NCBI RefSeq assembly: GCF_008274805.1
Contig: NZ_CP022579.1
Coordinates: 1,116,001 to 1,180,000, forward strand
Length of the DNA stretch: 64,000 bases
Direction of reading: 5' to 3'
Source: Oryzomicrobium terrae
Lineage (GTDB): Bacteria > Pseudomonadota > Gammaproteobacteria > Burkholderiales > Rhodocyclaceae
Made by a program: the position numbers and the translations under genes. The notes under the pieces are model-generated. The model made no database searches. It had not been told where the DNA came from and saw only the letters and a list, made by a program, of their open reading frames with translations. Each line of letters begins with the position of its first letter. Position 1 is the stretch's first letter. Of this stretch, positions 9,556-17,841 are shown piece by piece.

Positions 9556-9639
9556 ATGTTCCGCACCCTGGTCGTAGTCCCCGTCGTAGTCGTCGTAGGC
9601 GTAGTCGTTACTACGCCGGCGCGGGGTTGCGCGAACTGA
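9556..9639 (+). CDS. ivbL: Valine-rich attenuator leader peptide of ilvBN (IvbL-like)
   Basis: A 27-residue ORF (ATG 9556, TGA 9637) with eleven valines in positions 6-18, ordered VVVPVVVVVGVVV after MFRTL, then TTPARGCAN. It closely resembles E. coli IvbL, the leader peptide of ilvBN, which also carries a double run of valines. By that model ribosomes stall here when Val-tRNA is scarce and the downstream terminator is not formed. It lies 151 bp before ilvB, immediately upstream of the attenuator hairpin. No clear ribosome-binding site is seen. The peptide probably has no function other than its translation. Confidence 0.85.
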   Translation: MFRTLVVVPVVVVVGVVVTTPARGCAN

Positions 9640-9708
9640 ACGAAGCGGTCCAAGACCGAACCGAATCCAGAAACCCCCGCCGGCGACACCGGCGGGGGTT
9701 TTGCTTTT
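9614..9708 (+). promoter_or_regulatory. ilvBN transcription attenuator
   Basis: Segment 2 (9614-9626, CGCCGGCGCGGGG, overlapping the end of the leader ORF) pairs with segment 3 (9674-9685): eight base pairs, one bulged C, then four more G-C pairs, forming the antiterminator. Segment 3 also pairs with segment 4 (9689-9700) to form the terminator hairpin, followed by T4-GC-T4. A ribosome stalled on the valine codons (9571-9609) leaves segment 2 free and prevents termination. A ribosome reaching the stop codon at 9637 covers segment 2 and allows termination. Confidence 0.85.
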
Positions 9709-9790
9709 GGCGGACTCCTTGCCGGTGACGAACCGATAGCCCAGCGACCTGGACGCGGCGATCCGAACCCGAGAATCTCAAGGAGCCTCC

Positions 9791-11515
9791 ATGACCACCC
9801 CGACGACCCCTAGCACCGGCAGCGGCAAGACCCTGACCATGACCGGCGCCCAACTGACCGTGCGCCTGCTCGAACGCCAGGGCGTGCGCATCGTTTCCGG
9901 CATCCCCGGCGGCGCCATCCTGCCCTTCTATGACGCCCTGTCCCAGTCCAAGGCGATTCGCCACGTACTCGCCCGCCACGAGCAGGGGGCCGGTTTCATC
10001 GCCCAGGGCATGGCCCGGGCCACCGGCGTTCCGGCGGTGTGCGTGGCCTCGTCCGGCCCTGGCGCCACCAACTTGCTGACGGCGATTGCCGACGCCAAGC
10101 TCGACTCCATTCCCATGGTGGCCATTACCGGCCAAGTGCCCCAGAGCATGATCGGCACCGATGCTTTCCAGGAAGTGGATACCTACGGCCTGACCATCCC
10201 CATCACCAAGCACAACCTGATGGTTGGCTCGGCCCACGAACTGCTCGACGCCATTCCCCGCGCCTTCCGCCTGGCTGCTTCGGGCCGTCCCGGCCCGGTG
10301 CTGGTGGATATTCCCAAGGATGTCCAGGCCCAGACCATCGAACTGCCCGCCGACGAATCCGCCTGGCCGGCCCCGGGTGTGGCCGATCCCCTGCCGGAAG
10401 TGCCGGCAGAACCCCTGGCCACGGCGGCCGAGATGATCAACAGCGCCAAGCGGCCGATCCTCTACCTGGGCGGCGGCGTGGTGCACTCCGGTGCCTCGCT
10501 GTTGGCCACGGCCCTGGCCGAAAAGGCCTCCCTGCCCACGGTGATGACCCTGATGGCCCTGGGCGCCATGCCGGTGGATCACCCCCTGTCCCTGTCCATG
10601 CTCGGCATGCACGCGGCGCGCTGCACCAACCTGGCCCTGGAAGAGTGCGACCTGCTGATCGCCGTGGGTGCCCGCTTCGACGACCGGGCCACCGGCAAGC
10701 TGGCCCAGTTCTGCCCCCAGGCCCAGATCATCCACGTGGACATCGACCCCTCCGAGCTGGACAAGCTCAAGGCCGCCCATGTCGGCCTGCACGGCGACGT
10801 GGGCCAGGTGCTGAAGGGCCTGCTGCCCCTGATCAAGCCGGTGATCCGCGAAGAGTGGCTGGGCCGCGTCGCCCAGCTCAAGCGTGATTTCCCCCTGGCC
10901 ATGCCCAAGGTCGAGGATCCCCGCAGCCACTACGGCCTGGTCAAGGCCGTGGCCGACGCCCTGGACGATTCGGCGGCCATCGCCACCGACGTGGGCCAGC
11001 ATCAGATGTGGGTGGCCCAGGCCTACCCGCTGCGCCGGCCGCGCCAGTGGCTGACCTCCGGCGGCCTCGGCACCATGGGCTTTGGCGTGCCTGCCGCCCT
11101 GGGCGCCGCACTGGCCGAGCCGGAGCGCACCGTGGTGTGCTTCACCGGCGACGGCAGCCTGCTGATGAACATCCAGGAATTCGCCACCCTGGCCGAGGAA
11201 GACGCCAACGTGAAGGTGGTGTTGATGAACAACGCCTCCCTGGGCCTGGTGTACCAGCAGCAGACCCTGTTCTACGGCGAGCGCACCTTCGCCTCCAAGT
11301 ACAAGGGCATCCCCGACTTCATGGCCCTGGCCAAGGCCTTCGGCCTGGATGCGGTGGATCTGGACGAGGCAGCCGACGACGACGGCGCCCGGGCCATGCT
11401 CGGCGAGGCCCTCAACCGCCGCGGCCCCTGCCTGATCCACGTCAGCATCGACGTGGCCGAGAAGGTGTTCCCCATGGTGCCCCCGGGCGCCGCCAACAAG
11501 GAAATGATCGGCTAA
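9791..11515 (+). CDS. ilvB: Acetohydroxyacid synthase I large subunit
   Basis: A 574-residue ThDP-dependent enzyme that condenses two pyruvates to acetolactate, or pyruvate with 2-ketobutyrate, in valine, leucine and isoleucine synthesis. Glu64 in ARHEQGAGF is the catalytic ThDP glutamate; GDGSLLMN with the following NN near 453-480 is the ThDP-Mg2+ motif. RHEQGAGFIAQGMAR, GTDAFQEVDTYG, RPRQWLTSGGLGTMGFG and the tail PMVPPGAANKEM match E. coli IlvB (isozyme I) more closely than IlvI or IlvG as recalled. The ATG is preceded by AAGGAG. It is transcribed with ilvN 22 bp downstream and controlled by the valine attenuator. Isozyme I type genes are best known from enterobacteria, so their presence here is notable. 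No ilvC follows. Confidence 0.93.
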   Translation: MTTPTTPSTGSGKTLTMTGAQLTVRLLERQGVRIVSGIPGGAILPFYDALSQSKAIRHVLARHEQGAGFIAQGMARATGVPAVCVASSGPGATNLLTAIADAKLDSIPMVAITGQVPQSMIGTDAFQEVDTYGLTIPITKHNLMVGSAHELLDAIPRAFRLAASGRPGPVLVDIPKDVQAQTIELPADESAWPAPGVADPLPEVPAEPLATAAEMINSAKRPILYLGGGVVHSGASLLATALAEKASLPTVMTLMALGAMPVDHPLSLSMLGMHAARCTNLALEECDLLIAVGARFDDRATGKLAQFCPQAQIIHVDIDPSELDKLKAAHVGLHGDVGQVLKGLLPLIKPVIREEWLGRVAQLKRDFPLAMPKVEDPRSHYGLVKAVADALDDSAAIATDVGQHQMWVAQAYPLRRPRQWLTSGGLGTMGFGVPAALGAALAEPERTVVCFTGDGSLLMNIQEFATLAEEDANVKVVLMNNASLGLVYQQQTLFYGERTFASKYKGIPDFMALAKAFGLDAVDLDEAADDDGARAMLGEALNRRGPCLIHVSIDVAEKVFPMVPPGAANKEMIG

Positions 11516-11537
11516 GCCCCGGGAAATGGAGACCAAC

Positions 11538-11849
11538 ATGAACGCAAGCACTCAATCCGAACGCCAAGCGCTGGCCTGCACCGTGCTCGAACTCGACGTG
11601 AACAACCACGCCGGGGTGATGAGCCACGTCGTCGGCCTGTTCTCCCGCCGCGCCTACAACGTCGAAGGCATCGTCGTGCTGCCCCAGGGCGATGGCGCCA
11701 CCAGCCGCATCTGGCTGCAGGTGAACGAGGACGCCCGCCTCGACCAGATGGTCAAGCAGGTGGAAAAGCTCGAAGACGTGCTGGCCATCCGCCGCCACGG
11801 CGCCCAGCATCCGGTGTTCGAGCGGCTGGCGGAATTCTCCCGCGCCTGA
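11538..11849 (+). CDS. ilvN: Acetohydroxyacid synthase I small (regulatory) subunit
   Basis: A 103-residue ACT-domain subunit that activates IlvB and confers valine feedback inhibition. The sequence VLELDVNNHAGVMSHVVGLF, RRAYNVEGIVVLP and LEDVLAIRR follows E. coli IlvN closely and lacks the C-terminal extension of the longer IlvH type (about 160 residues). The start at 11538 has GGAG seven bases upstream; an ATG at 11526 would overlap that site. It is the second gene of the ilvBN operon. A long hairpin follows at 11880 and the next gene (DUF488) is 204 bp away, so ilvC is not part of this transcript. Confidence 0.92.
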   Translation: MNASTQSERQALACTVLELDVNNHAGVMSHVVGLFSRRAYNVEGIVVLPQGDGATSRIWLQVNEDARLDQMVKQVEKLEDVLAIRRHGAQHPVFERLAEFSRA

Positions 11850-11879
11850 GCGGGCCCGCCTCTGGCGGTTGCCGGCCAA

Positions 11880-11911
11880 GCCAACGGGCCACCTGCGGGT
11901 GGCCCGTTGGC
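11880..11911 (+). terminator. Strong hairpin after ilvN without T-tract
   Basis: A perfect 14-bp stem GCCAACGGGCCACC / GGTGGCCCGTTGGC with a TGCG loop, 30 bp after the ilvN stop. No run of Ts follows, so it may be an mRNA 3' stabiliser or an imperfect terminator. Confidence 0.5.
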
Positions 11912-12053
11912 GTGATGGGGAGGCGTTGTGCTTGCTGCCGGCGGCGCTGGCCAAGCCCCGGCCGCGGCCTACCTCCGCCCGGTCTTCCCCGCTGGACGGA
12001 ACAGTGGTGAGCGTCCATCCTGAGGCCATTGCCACCGCTTTTCTCCGTTTCCC

Positions 12054-12422
12054 ATGCTCAAGCTCAAACGTGCCTACGAACCTGCCGGTCCCGACGACGG
12101 ATGCCGGGTACTGGTGGACCGCCTCTGGCCCCGGGGGGTGACCAAGGCCCAGGCCCACCTCGATCTTTGGCTCAAGGACGTGGCGCCGAGCACCGGACTG
12201 CGCCAGTGGTTCGGCCACGATCCGGCCAAGTGGGACGAATTCCGTCGCCGCTACCTGGCCGAGCTGGCCGAGCCCGGCCCGGCCGCTGCCCTGGCCGAAT
12301 TGCAGCGCCTTGCCGCCGACGGCCCCCTGACGCTGGTCTACAGCACCCGGGAGGAGGCGCGCAACCACGCGATCGTGCTGCGTGAGGTGCTGCAGAGGCG
12401 CCGCGGCCAGGACGGCCGTTAG
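12054..12422 (+). CDS. DUF488 family protein (YeaO-like)
   Basis: A 122-residue protein of the DUF488 family, related to E. coli YeaO. The diagnostic segments are RVLVDRLWPRGVTK, the central WFGHDPAKWDEFRRRYLAEL and the C-terminal LTLVYSTREEARNHAIVLREVL. The biochemical role of the family is not established. The ATG at 12054 follows a pyrimidine-rich stretch with no Shine-Dalgarno sequence. The gene lies after ilvBN but is separated by a strong hairpin, so cotranscription is uncertain. A bidirectional terminator lies 170 bp downstream. Confidence 0.8.
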   Translation: MLKLKRAYEPAGPDDGCRVLVDRLWPRGVTKAQAHLDLWLKDVAPSTGLRQWFGHDPAKWDEFRRRYLAELAEPGPAAALAELQRLAADGPLTLVYSTREEARNHAIVLREVLQRRRGQDGR

Positions 12423-12590
12423 CGCCTCGCCCAGACGGCGGGGGCGGTGGCCGACGGAGAGGGGGGGGTACGCCGGGGGCGTTGCCCTGGCGCAGATGCC
12501 GCAAGCGCAGCGCAGAGTCACCGGGACCGGAACCGCTTCCCGATCCGGTGCGGCAGCCGCCGCTCCGCCAGCGAAACACGGGGCAGCACG

Positions 12591-12630
12591 CCACAAAAAA
12601 GCCACCGGCGGAACGGTGGCTTTTTTGTGG
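12591..12630. terminator. Bidirectional terminator
   Basis: An inverted repeat of CCACAAAAAAGCCACCG and CGGTGGCTTTTTTGTGG gives a GC stem flanked by A and T runs on both sides. It can end the DUF488 transcript (+) and the dsbA-like transcript (-). The 160 bp before it hold no recognisable gene. Confidence 0.85.
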
Positions 12631-12674
12631 TGCATGGCTAAACCCAAGGAAGCACGGGCATCTTCACGGTGCCA

Positions 12675-12751
12675 CTCTGGAAAGCCGCGTCCCTATTGGC
12701 TTTCCAGAGGGTCTGGTTGAAGGTCCGCGCCCCTATTGGGTTTCCGGGCAG
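12675..12751 (+). repeat. Two tandem copies of a hairpin repeat
   Basis: The first copy (12675-12709) is a perfect 12-bp inverted repeat, CTCTGGAAAGCC and GGCTTTCCAGAG, around GCGTCCCTATT. The second (12722-12751) reads GGTCCGCGCCCCTATTGG then GTTTCCGGGCAG. Related sequences lie at 4612-4647, 14195-14210 (minus), 47136-47158 and 51124-51196. No reading frame runs through them. Confidence 0.6.
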
Positions 12752-12763
12752 CGTCCGATGGAC

Positions 12764-13426
12764 TCAGTCGTTGGCCGCAGCGCCGGCGATAGCCTGGTCC
12801 ATGGCCTGGCGCAGAACCTCCGGGCTCTGGGCACCGGAGACGCCGAGGCGGCCGCCGAAGATGAAGAACGGCACGCTGGACACGCCCATCTGCTGCACCC
12901 GCTCGGCCAGGGCCTGGACCTCTTCTTCCTCGGCGTCGCCGGCGAGAAAGTCCAGGGCGCTCTGGTAGTCCCACCCGGCCGCATCGGCGATGCGCGCCAG
13001 CACCTCGTGGTCGCCCAGGTTGCGCGGTTCGACGAAGCTGACCATGAACAGGCCTTCCACCAGATCGCGGGTGGCCTGGGGCAGGGTGCGCTGCACATGG
13101 TGGATCAGACGGTGGGCGGCCAGGGTGTTGGCCCGCACTTCGATGCGCTCGAAGGCGAAGGGAATGCCCACCTGGTTGCCTGCCTCCTTGATCCGGGCCC
13201 AAGTCTCGGCCAGCTTTTCCGGGCCGCCGAACTTGGCTTCGAGGAAGGGGCGGTAGGGCTCGCCCTGGGGCGGCGTATCCGGGTTGAGGAAGTAAGGCAG
13301 CCAGCGGATGGCCACCGGCAGCTCGGGGCGGTCGCGGCGCAGCTCGGCCAGGGCCGCTTCGAGGCGGCGTTTGCCGATGTAGCACCAGGGGCAGACCACG
13401 TCGGAGACGATGTCGATGGTAAGCAT
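12764..13426 (-). CDS. DsbA-family thioredoxin-fold oxidoreductase (FrnE-like)
   Basis: A 220-residue protein with an N-terminal beta strand, a CPWC redox motif at residues 12-15 (SDVVCPWCYIGKRRLE) and the helical insertion of DsbA-like proteins. The cis-proline loop is VSSVPFFIFG near 180. No signal peptide is present, so it acts in the cytoplasm, like FrnE and 2-hydroxychromene-2-carboxylate isomerase relatives. The ATG at 13426 was chosen because MLTIDIVSD is the normal family start; the frame upstream codes for unrelated Pro-rich residues. It lies behind the terminator of the upstream gene at 13587-14078 and so probably has its own promoter. The substrate is unknown. Confidence 0.85.
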   Translation of the reverse strand: MLTIDIVSDVVCPWCYIGKRRLEAALAELRRDRPELPVAIRWLPYFLNPDTPPQGEPYRPFLEAKFGGPEKLAETWARIKEAGNQVGIPFAFERIEVRANTLAAHRLIHHVQRTLPQATRDLVEGLFMVSFVEPRNLGDHEVLARIADAAGWDYQSALDFLAGDAEEEEVQALAERVQQMGVSSVPFFIFGGRLGVSGAQSPEVLRQAMDQAIAGAAAND

Positions 13427-13544
13427 GGGAGGTCTCGTAATTCGCGAATCGGGCGGGGGGAACCCGGAATGGCCCGCGGGAGGGCCCGGAGTCACGCCGC
13501 GGCGGTTGGGTGCGCAATCCTACGCCAGTCGGCGGCCAAACGAC

Positions 13545-13566
13545 AAAGCCCCGCCGAAGCGGGGCC
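13545..13566 (-). terminator. Terminator after GlcG/HbpS-like gene
   Basis: Read on the minus strand: stem GCCCCGC / GCGGGGC with tetraloop TTCG, followed by TTTGTCGTTT, 20 bp past the stop of the gene at 13587. Confidence 0.7.
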
Positions 13567-13586
13567 GGGGTGACGCGCGGGCCGGC

Positions 13587-14078
13587 CTACTGGAGTTGAT
13601 CCTTGACCTTTTCCAGGGCGGCCTGGGCGCACTGGTCGTCCAAGTGGCCGCCGGGGGCCCCGCCGATGCCGACCGCGCCGATCACCTCGTTACCCACCCT
13701 GACCGGCACACCGCCGCCCAGGAGCAGAAAGCCGGGAATGTGCACCAGATTGGCGGCCCCGGGGGACTTCTGGCTGCCTTCCATCATGGCCTGGGTGGCG
13801 TTCTTGGCCGATGCCGAGGTGTAGGCTTTTTTCAGGCTCGCTTCCAGAGTGTGGGGGCCGGCGTTGTCGGCACGTTGCACTGCCTTCACCTGGCCGGCCC
13901 GGTCCACCACGGTGGCGGCCACGGCATAGCCTTTTTCCTGGCAAGCGGCGACGCTGGCAGCGGCTATCTGGTTGGCCAGCGCCAGGGACATATTCTTCTC
14001 GCTGCGCACCTGGGCCTGGGCCGGGGCGGCAAAACAGGCGGCGGTGAGGGCAAGCAACAGGGTGGGGGCGAAGCGCAT
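13587..14078 (-). CDS. Secreted GlcG/HbpS-family (DUF336) heme-binding-like protein
   Basis: A 163-residue protein with a clear signal peptide ending at AQA (residues 1-22), so it is exported to the periplasm. The mature part is a single GlcG/HbpS domain: LANQIAAASVAACQEKGYAV, VVDRAGQVKAVQRAD, the Ala-rich helix with KKAYTSASA, and the Gly-rich end GGGVPVRVGNEVIGAVGIGG. Some members bind heme; others are of unknown function next to glycolate or diol genes. Here it stands alone. The start is supported by GAGGAG ten bases upstream. It ends at its own terminator, and the aroC promoter lies divergently upstream. Confidence 0.82.
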   Translation of the reverse strand: MRFAPTLLLALTAACFAAPAQAQVRSEKNMSLALANQIAAASVAACQEKGYAVAATVVDRAGQVKAVQRADNAGPHTLEASLKKAYTSASAKNATQAMMEGSQKSPGAANLVHIPGFLLLGGGVPVRVGNEVIGAVGIGGAPGGHLDDQCAQAALEKVKDQLQ

Positions 14079-14194
14079 GGCAGGTCTCCTCGAGTGGGCG
14101 GATCGGGGCGCGATTGCTCCGACAAACGCTTATCCAGTCTAGGAAAGCGCGGCCGTCGTCGCCATGGGACGATTGGCCAGGGCAGCCTGGCAGC

Positions 14195-14210
14195 GGCCGA
14201 TAGGGGCGCA
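14195..14210 (-). repeat. Degenerate hairpin repeat core
   Basis: On the minus strand TGCGCCCCTATCGGCC matches the repeat core GCGCCCCTATTGG with one substitution. It lies in the divergent region between the HbpS-like gene and aroC. The flanking arms are not well paired. Confidence 0.3.
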
Positions 14211-14260
14211 GGGCGTGTCAAGCATGCCGGCATGGCCCGGCGCGACGCCTCATTGCCCTG

Positions 14261-14269
14261 TGATACACT
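14261..14269 (+). promoter_or_regulatory. Extended -10 promoter of aroC
   Basis: TGATACACT fits an extended -10 (TG-N-TACACT), 40 bp before the aroC ATG. Downstream, AAAACCC (14272-14278) can pair with GGGTTTT (14299-14305), ending in a T-run right before the start codon. Confidence 0.5.
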
Positions 14270-14308
14270 CGAAAACCCTTACGGCGCTTGAATTCAACGG
14301 GTTTTTTC

Positions 14309-15406
14309 ATGTCCGGCAACACCTTTGGCACCCTCTTTACCGTCACCTCCTTCGGCGAATCCCACGGGCCCGGCATCGGCTGCGTGGTGGACGGCTGTCC
14401 CCCGGGCTTGTCCCTGACCGAGGCCGATATCCAGACCGACCTGGACCGGCGCAAGCCCGGCACTTCGCGCCATGTCACCCAGCGCCGCGAGCCGGACGAG
14501 GTGGAGATCCTCTCCGGGGTGTTCGAGGGCAAGACTACCGGCACGCCCATCGCCCTGTTGATCCGCAACACCGACCAGCGCAGCAAGGACTACGGCAACA
14601 TCGCCCAGCAGTTCCGCCCTGGCCACGCCGACTACGCCTACACGCAAAAATACGGCTTCCGCGACTACCGCGGCGGCGGCCGCTCCTCGGCCCGGGAAAC
14701 CGCGGTGCGCGTGGCGGCCGGGGCGATTGCCCGCAAGTGGCTGTTCGAGCGCTACGGCGTCTCCATCCGCGGCTGGATGCACCAGCTCGGCCCCATCGCC
14801 ATTCCCTTCGAGTCCGCCGAAGAAATCGGCCAGAACCCGTTCTTCGCTCCCAACGCCGCCATCGTCCCCGAGCTGGAGGCCTACATGGACCAGCTGCGCA
14901 AGGACGGCGACTCGGTGGGTGCCGGCATCACCGTCACCGCCACCGGCCTGCCGCCGGGCTGGGGCGAACCGGTGTTCGACCGGCTCGACGCCGACATCGC
15001 CTACGCCCTGATGAGCATCAACGCGGTCAAGGGCGTGGAGATCGGCGCCGGCTTCGCCAGCATCGCCCAGCGGGGCACCGAGCACGGCGACGCCATGTCG
15101 CCCCAGGGCTTCCTCTCCAACAACGCCGGCGGCGTGCTGGGGGGCATTTCCACCGGTCAGGACATCGTCGCCCGCATCGCCATCAAGCCCACCTCCAGCA
15201 TCCGCACCCCGCGCCAGTCGGTGGACGTGGCCGGCAACCCGGTGATGGTGGAAACCTTCGGCCGCCACGACCCCTGCGTCGGCATCCGCGCCACCCCCAT
15301 CGCCGAGGCCATGCTGGCCCTGACCCTGATCGACCATGCCCTGCGCCACCGCGCCCAGTGCGGCGACGTGGTGTGCGCCACGCCGCGCATTCCCGGGGCC
15401 GTCTGA
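14309..15406 (+). CDS. aroC: Chorismate synthase
   Basis: A 365-residue enzyme that converts 5-enolpyruvylshikimate-3-phosphate to chorismate, the last step of the shikimate pathway, with reduced FMN. Family signatures are [18 protein letters not shown] near the N terminus, RYPTAG-like [32 protein letters not shown] near residue 130, and the C-terminal [17 protein letters not shown]. The length is normal. The ATG at 14309 starts the canonical MSGNTFG; a TTG 21 bp earlier is unnecessary. It is fed by an extended -10 promoter. Its product supplies the trp genes farther along the window. A DUF465 gene follows after 71 bp. Confidence 0.96.
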   Translation: MSGNTFGTLFTVTSFGESHGPGIGCVVDGCPPGLSLTEADIQTDLDRRKPGTSRHVTQRREPDEVEILSGVFEGKTTGTPIALLIRNTDQRSKDYGNIAQQFRPGHADYAYTQKYGFRDYRGGGRSSARETAVRVAAGAIARKWLFERYGVSIRGWMHQLGPIAIPFESAEEIGQNPFFAPNAAIVPELEAYMDQLRKDGDSVGAGITVTATGLPPGWGEPVFDRLDADIAYALMSINAVKGVEIGAGFASIAQRGTEHGDAMSPQGFLSNNAGGVLGGISTGQDIVARIAIKPTSSIRTPRQSVDVAGNPVMVETFGRHDPCVGIRATPIAEAMLALTLIDHALRHRAQCGDVVCATPRIPGAV

Positions 15407-15477
15407 GCCCCGTGCGGGGTAACGCTTCGCCTGTAGTGCCTGCCACCGTATCCATCCATGCCAAGGGAGCTAACAAA

Positions 15478-15726
15478 ATGGTGATCGACCCCCACGACCT
15501 GCATCATGAATTTCCCGAGTACCGGGACGTCATCCACAGCCTGAAGGTGTCCAACACCCACTTCGCCCGCCTGTTCGGCGAATACCACGTGGTCAACAAC
15601 GAGGTGGTGAAGGCGGAAGAGGGCAGCACCCTGCTCGGCGATGCCGAGCTGGAAGCCCTGAAGAAGCAGCGCCTCAAGCTCAAGGACGATCTCTACGACA
15701 TGCTCAAGAGCCACGTGCCGGCCTGA
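15478..15726 (+). CDS. DUF465 (YdcH-like) small protein
   Basis: An 82-residue protein of the DUF465/YdcH family. It is a short helical hairpin: HEFPEYRDVIHSLKVSNTHFARL, then a charged helix with ELEALKKQRLKLKDDLYDML, typical of the family. The function is not established. The ATG has AAGGGAG eight bases upstream. It lies between aroC and the MFS transporter gene and could be transcribed with either. It was hidden as the tail of a longer unrelated open frame that runs out of phase over aroC. Confidence 0.85.
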   Translation: MVIDPHDLHHEFPEYRDVIHSLKVSNTHFARLFGEYHVVNNEVVKAEEGSTLLGDAELEALKKQRLKLKDDLYDMLKSHVPA

Positions 15727-15847
15727 TTCCGGACGTGCCGCAACGCGGGGGGCCTGGCCCCCCGCAGTCGTTTGGTCCTCCCGCCCTTTCGCTGCACCAT
15801 CGCCTTCGCATTCCGCCGCCCGCGCTTTCCGCTTCCGACACCGTTCC

Positions 15848-17044
15848 ATGCCCCTCGCTCCCGGGCTGCCTTACTGGCGCCTTTCCGGCTACTACTTCTT
15901 CTACTTCGCCTACGTCGGGGCGTTCTCCCCCTATTTCGGCCTGTACCTGCAGTCCCTCGGCCTGACGGCCTGGGATATCGGCCTGCTGATGACCCAATCC
16001 CAGGTGATGCGCCTGTTTGCCCCGGCCCTGTGGGGCTGGTTCGCCGATCGCACCGGCAAGCGCCTGCCGGTGGTGCGCTGGACCTCGGTGGCGGCGGTGC
16101 TGGGCTTTTGCGGCTTCTTCTTCGCCGAGCGTTTCGCCACCCTGATGGCGGCCATGATCGGCATGGCCTTCTTCTGGAGCGCGGCCCTGCCCCTGGTGGA
16201 ATCCCTGACCTTCGACCACCTCAAGAGCGAGGCGGGGCGCTACAGCCGCATCCGCATGTGGGGCTCGGTGGGCTTCATCATCGCCGTCGCCGCCGGTGGA
16301 GCGCTGCTTGACCGCCTGCCCATCGCCGCCATCGTGCCGATCGTGGCCACGGTGCTGGCGGGGATCTCGGCCCTGGCCTTTACCTTGCCCGAAACCCGTG
16401 GTGGGCTGCACCATGAGGCCGCGCCCGGCGGGCTGCGCCAGATCCTGCGCCAGCCCCGGGTGCTGGCTCTGTTGGCAGCCTGCTTCTGCATGTCGGCCAC
16501 CCATGGCGCCCTGTATGTCTTCTATTCGATCTACCTGTCCGACTATGGCTACAGCAAGGCCATGGTGGGGGGCATGTGGTGCCTGGGGGTGCTGGCGGAG
16601 ATCGCCGTGTTCTTCTACATGGCCCGGCTGATGCGCCGTTTTACCCTGCGCCAGATCCTGCTCGCCAGCCTGGCGGCGGCGGTCCTGCGTTTCGTCATGA
16701 TCGGCTGGGGCATTGGTTCCCTTACCGTGCTGGTGGCGGCCCAGTTGCTCCACGGCATCACCTTCGGTGCCTACCACGCCGCCGCCATCGCCGCGGTCAA
16801 CCGCTGGTTCCCCGGACGCACTCAGGCGCGGGGGCAGGCGCTTTATTCGAGCCTGTCGTTCGGGGCCGGGGGGCTGGTTGGCGGTATGATTTCCGGATAC
16901 CTATGGGACGAGATCGGCCCCGCCTGGGTCTACACCCTGAGCGCCGGTTTTGCCGTGATCGGCTGGCTCCTCGCCGCCCGCTGGGTGCGCGAGGAGCCGC
17001 CCGAAGTCACGCCGTCCGCCTCTATCAAGGGAGAAACTGCATGA
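15848..17044 (+). CDS. MFS transporter (HcaT/MFS_1-like)
   Basis: A 398-residue major facilitator with twelve predicted membrane segments, at the inner membrane. YYFFYFAYVGAFSPYFGLYLQ starts helix 1, and WGWFADRTGKR between helices 2 and 3 is the MFS signature loop. The pattern matches the MFS_1_like group that includes HcaT and nucleoside-type carriers; the substrate cannot be assigned. The start at 15848 follows a long pyrimidine-rich stretch and has no clear Shine-Dalgarno sequence. Its stop overlaps the ATG of the M48 peptidase by four bases, so the two are translationally coupled. Confidence 0.85.
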   Translation: MPLAPGLPYWRLSGYYFFYFAYVGAFSPYFGLYLQSLGLTAWDIGLLMTQSQVMRLFAPALWGWFADRTGKRLPVVRWTSVAAVLGFCGFFFAERFATLMAAMIGMAFFWSAALPLVESLTFDHLKSEAGRYSRIRMWGSVGFIIAVAAGGALLDRLPIAAIVPIVATVLAGISALAFTLPETRGGLHHEAAPGGLRQILRQPRVLALLAACFCMSATHGALYVFYSIYLSDYGYSKAMVGGMWCLGVLAEIAVFFYMARLMRRFTLRQILLASLAAAVLRFVMIGWGIGSLTVLVAAQLLHGITFGAYHAAAIAAVNRWFPGRTQARGQALYSSLSFGAGGLVGGMISGYLWDEIGPAWVYTLSAGFAVIGWLLAARWVREEPPEVTPSASIKGETA

Positions 17045-17805
17045 AATCGATGTGGGGCCTAACGGCTCTGGCGGTGCTGATGGCGGCCTGCCAGACCGTG
17101 CCGCTGACCGGCCGCAGCCAGCTACTGCTGACCAGCGAATCCGAGGAAACCAAGCTGGGCCTGAGTTCCTATCAGGAAGTGCTGCAGAAGGAAAAAATCT
17201 CCACCGATCCGGCAGCCAACGCCCTGGTGCAGAAGGTGGGGCGGCGCATCGCCGAGGCTACCGGCAAGACCTCCTACCAGTGGGAGTTCAAGGTCATCGA
17301 CAACGACAAGACCCTTAACGCCTTCTGTCTGCCTGGTGGCAAGGTAGCGGTCTATACCGGCATCCTCAAGGTGACCCAGGACGAGGCCGGGCTGGCCACG
17401 GTGATCGGCCACGAGGTGGCCCACGCCATCGCCCGCCACGGCGGCGAGCGCATGAGCCAGCAGATGGTGGTGAGCGGCCTGACCGCCGCTGCCGCCCTGT
17501 CAACCAGCGACTCCAGCCGGCGCAACCTGTACCTGGGGCTGCTCGGCGCCGGGGCCACGGTGGGGGTGCTGCTGCCCTATTCGCGCCTGCAGGAGTCCGA
17601 GGCCGATCGTATGGGCCTGATCTACATGGCCAAGGCCGGCTACGACCCCCGGGCCGCGGTGGCCTTCTGGCAACGCATGAGCGAAGCGGGCAAGGACCAG
17701 GCCAAGCCGCCGGAACTGCTGTCCACCCATCCGGCCGACGCGACGCGCATCCGCCAGCTCGAAGCCCTGATCCCCGAAGCCCAGACCTACTACCGGCCGC
17801 GTTGA
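17041..17805 (+). CDS. M48-family metalloprotease, predicted lipoprotein
   Basis: A 254-residue zinc peptidase of the M48 family, related to E. coli LoiP/YcaL, which act in outer-membrane protein quality control. The zinc motif HEVAHA (HExxH, near residue 125) and the downstream ESEADRMG glutamate are intact. The N terminus is a lipoprotein signal with Cys17 in VLMAACQ, so the protein should be anchored in the periplasm. The ATG overlaps the MFS stop (ATGA) and has AAGGGAGA upstream. The downstream LysR gene starts 36 bp later. Confidence 0.88.
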   Translation: MKSMWGLTALAVLMAACQTVPLTGRSQLLLTSESEETKLGLSSYQEVLQKEKISTDPAANALVQKVGRRIAEATGKTSYQWEFKVIDNDKTLNAFCLPGGKVAVYTGILKVTQDEAGLATVIGHEVAHAIARHGGERMSQQMVVSGLTAAAALSTSDSSRRNLYLGLLGAGATVGVLLPYSRLQESEADRMGLIYMAKAGYDPRAAVAFWQRMSEAGKDQAKPPELLSTHPADATRIRQLEALIPEAQTYYRPR

Positions 17806-17841
17806 GCGGACCTGCCGCTTCTCACGGACCTGCCCCGACCC

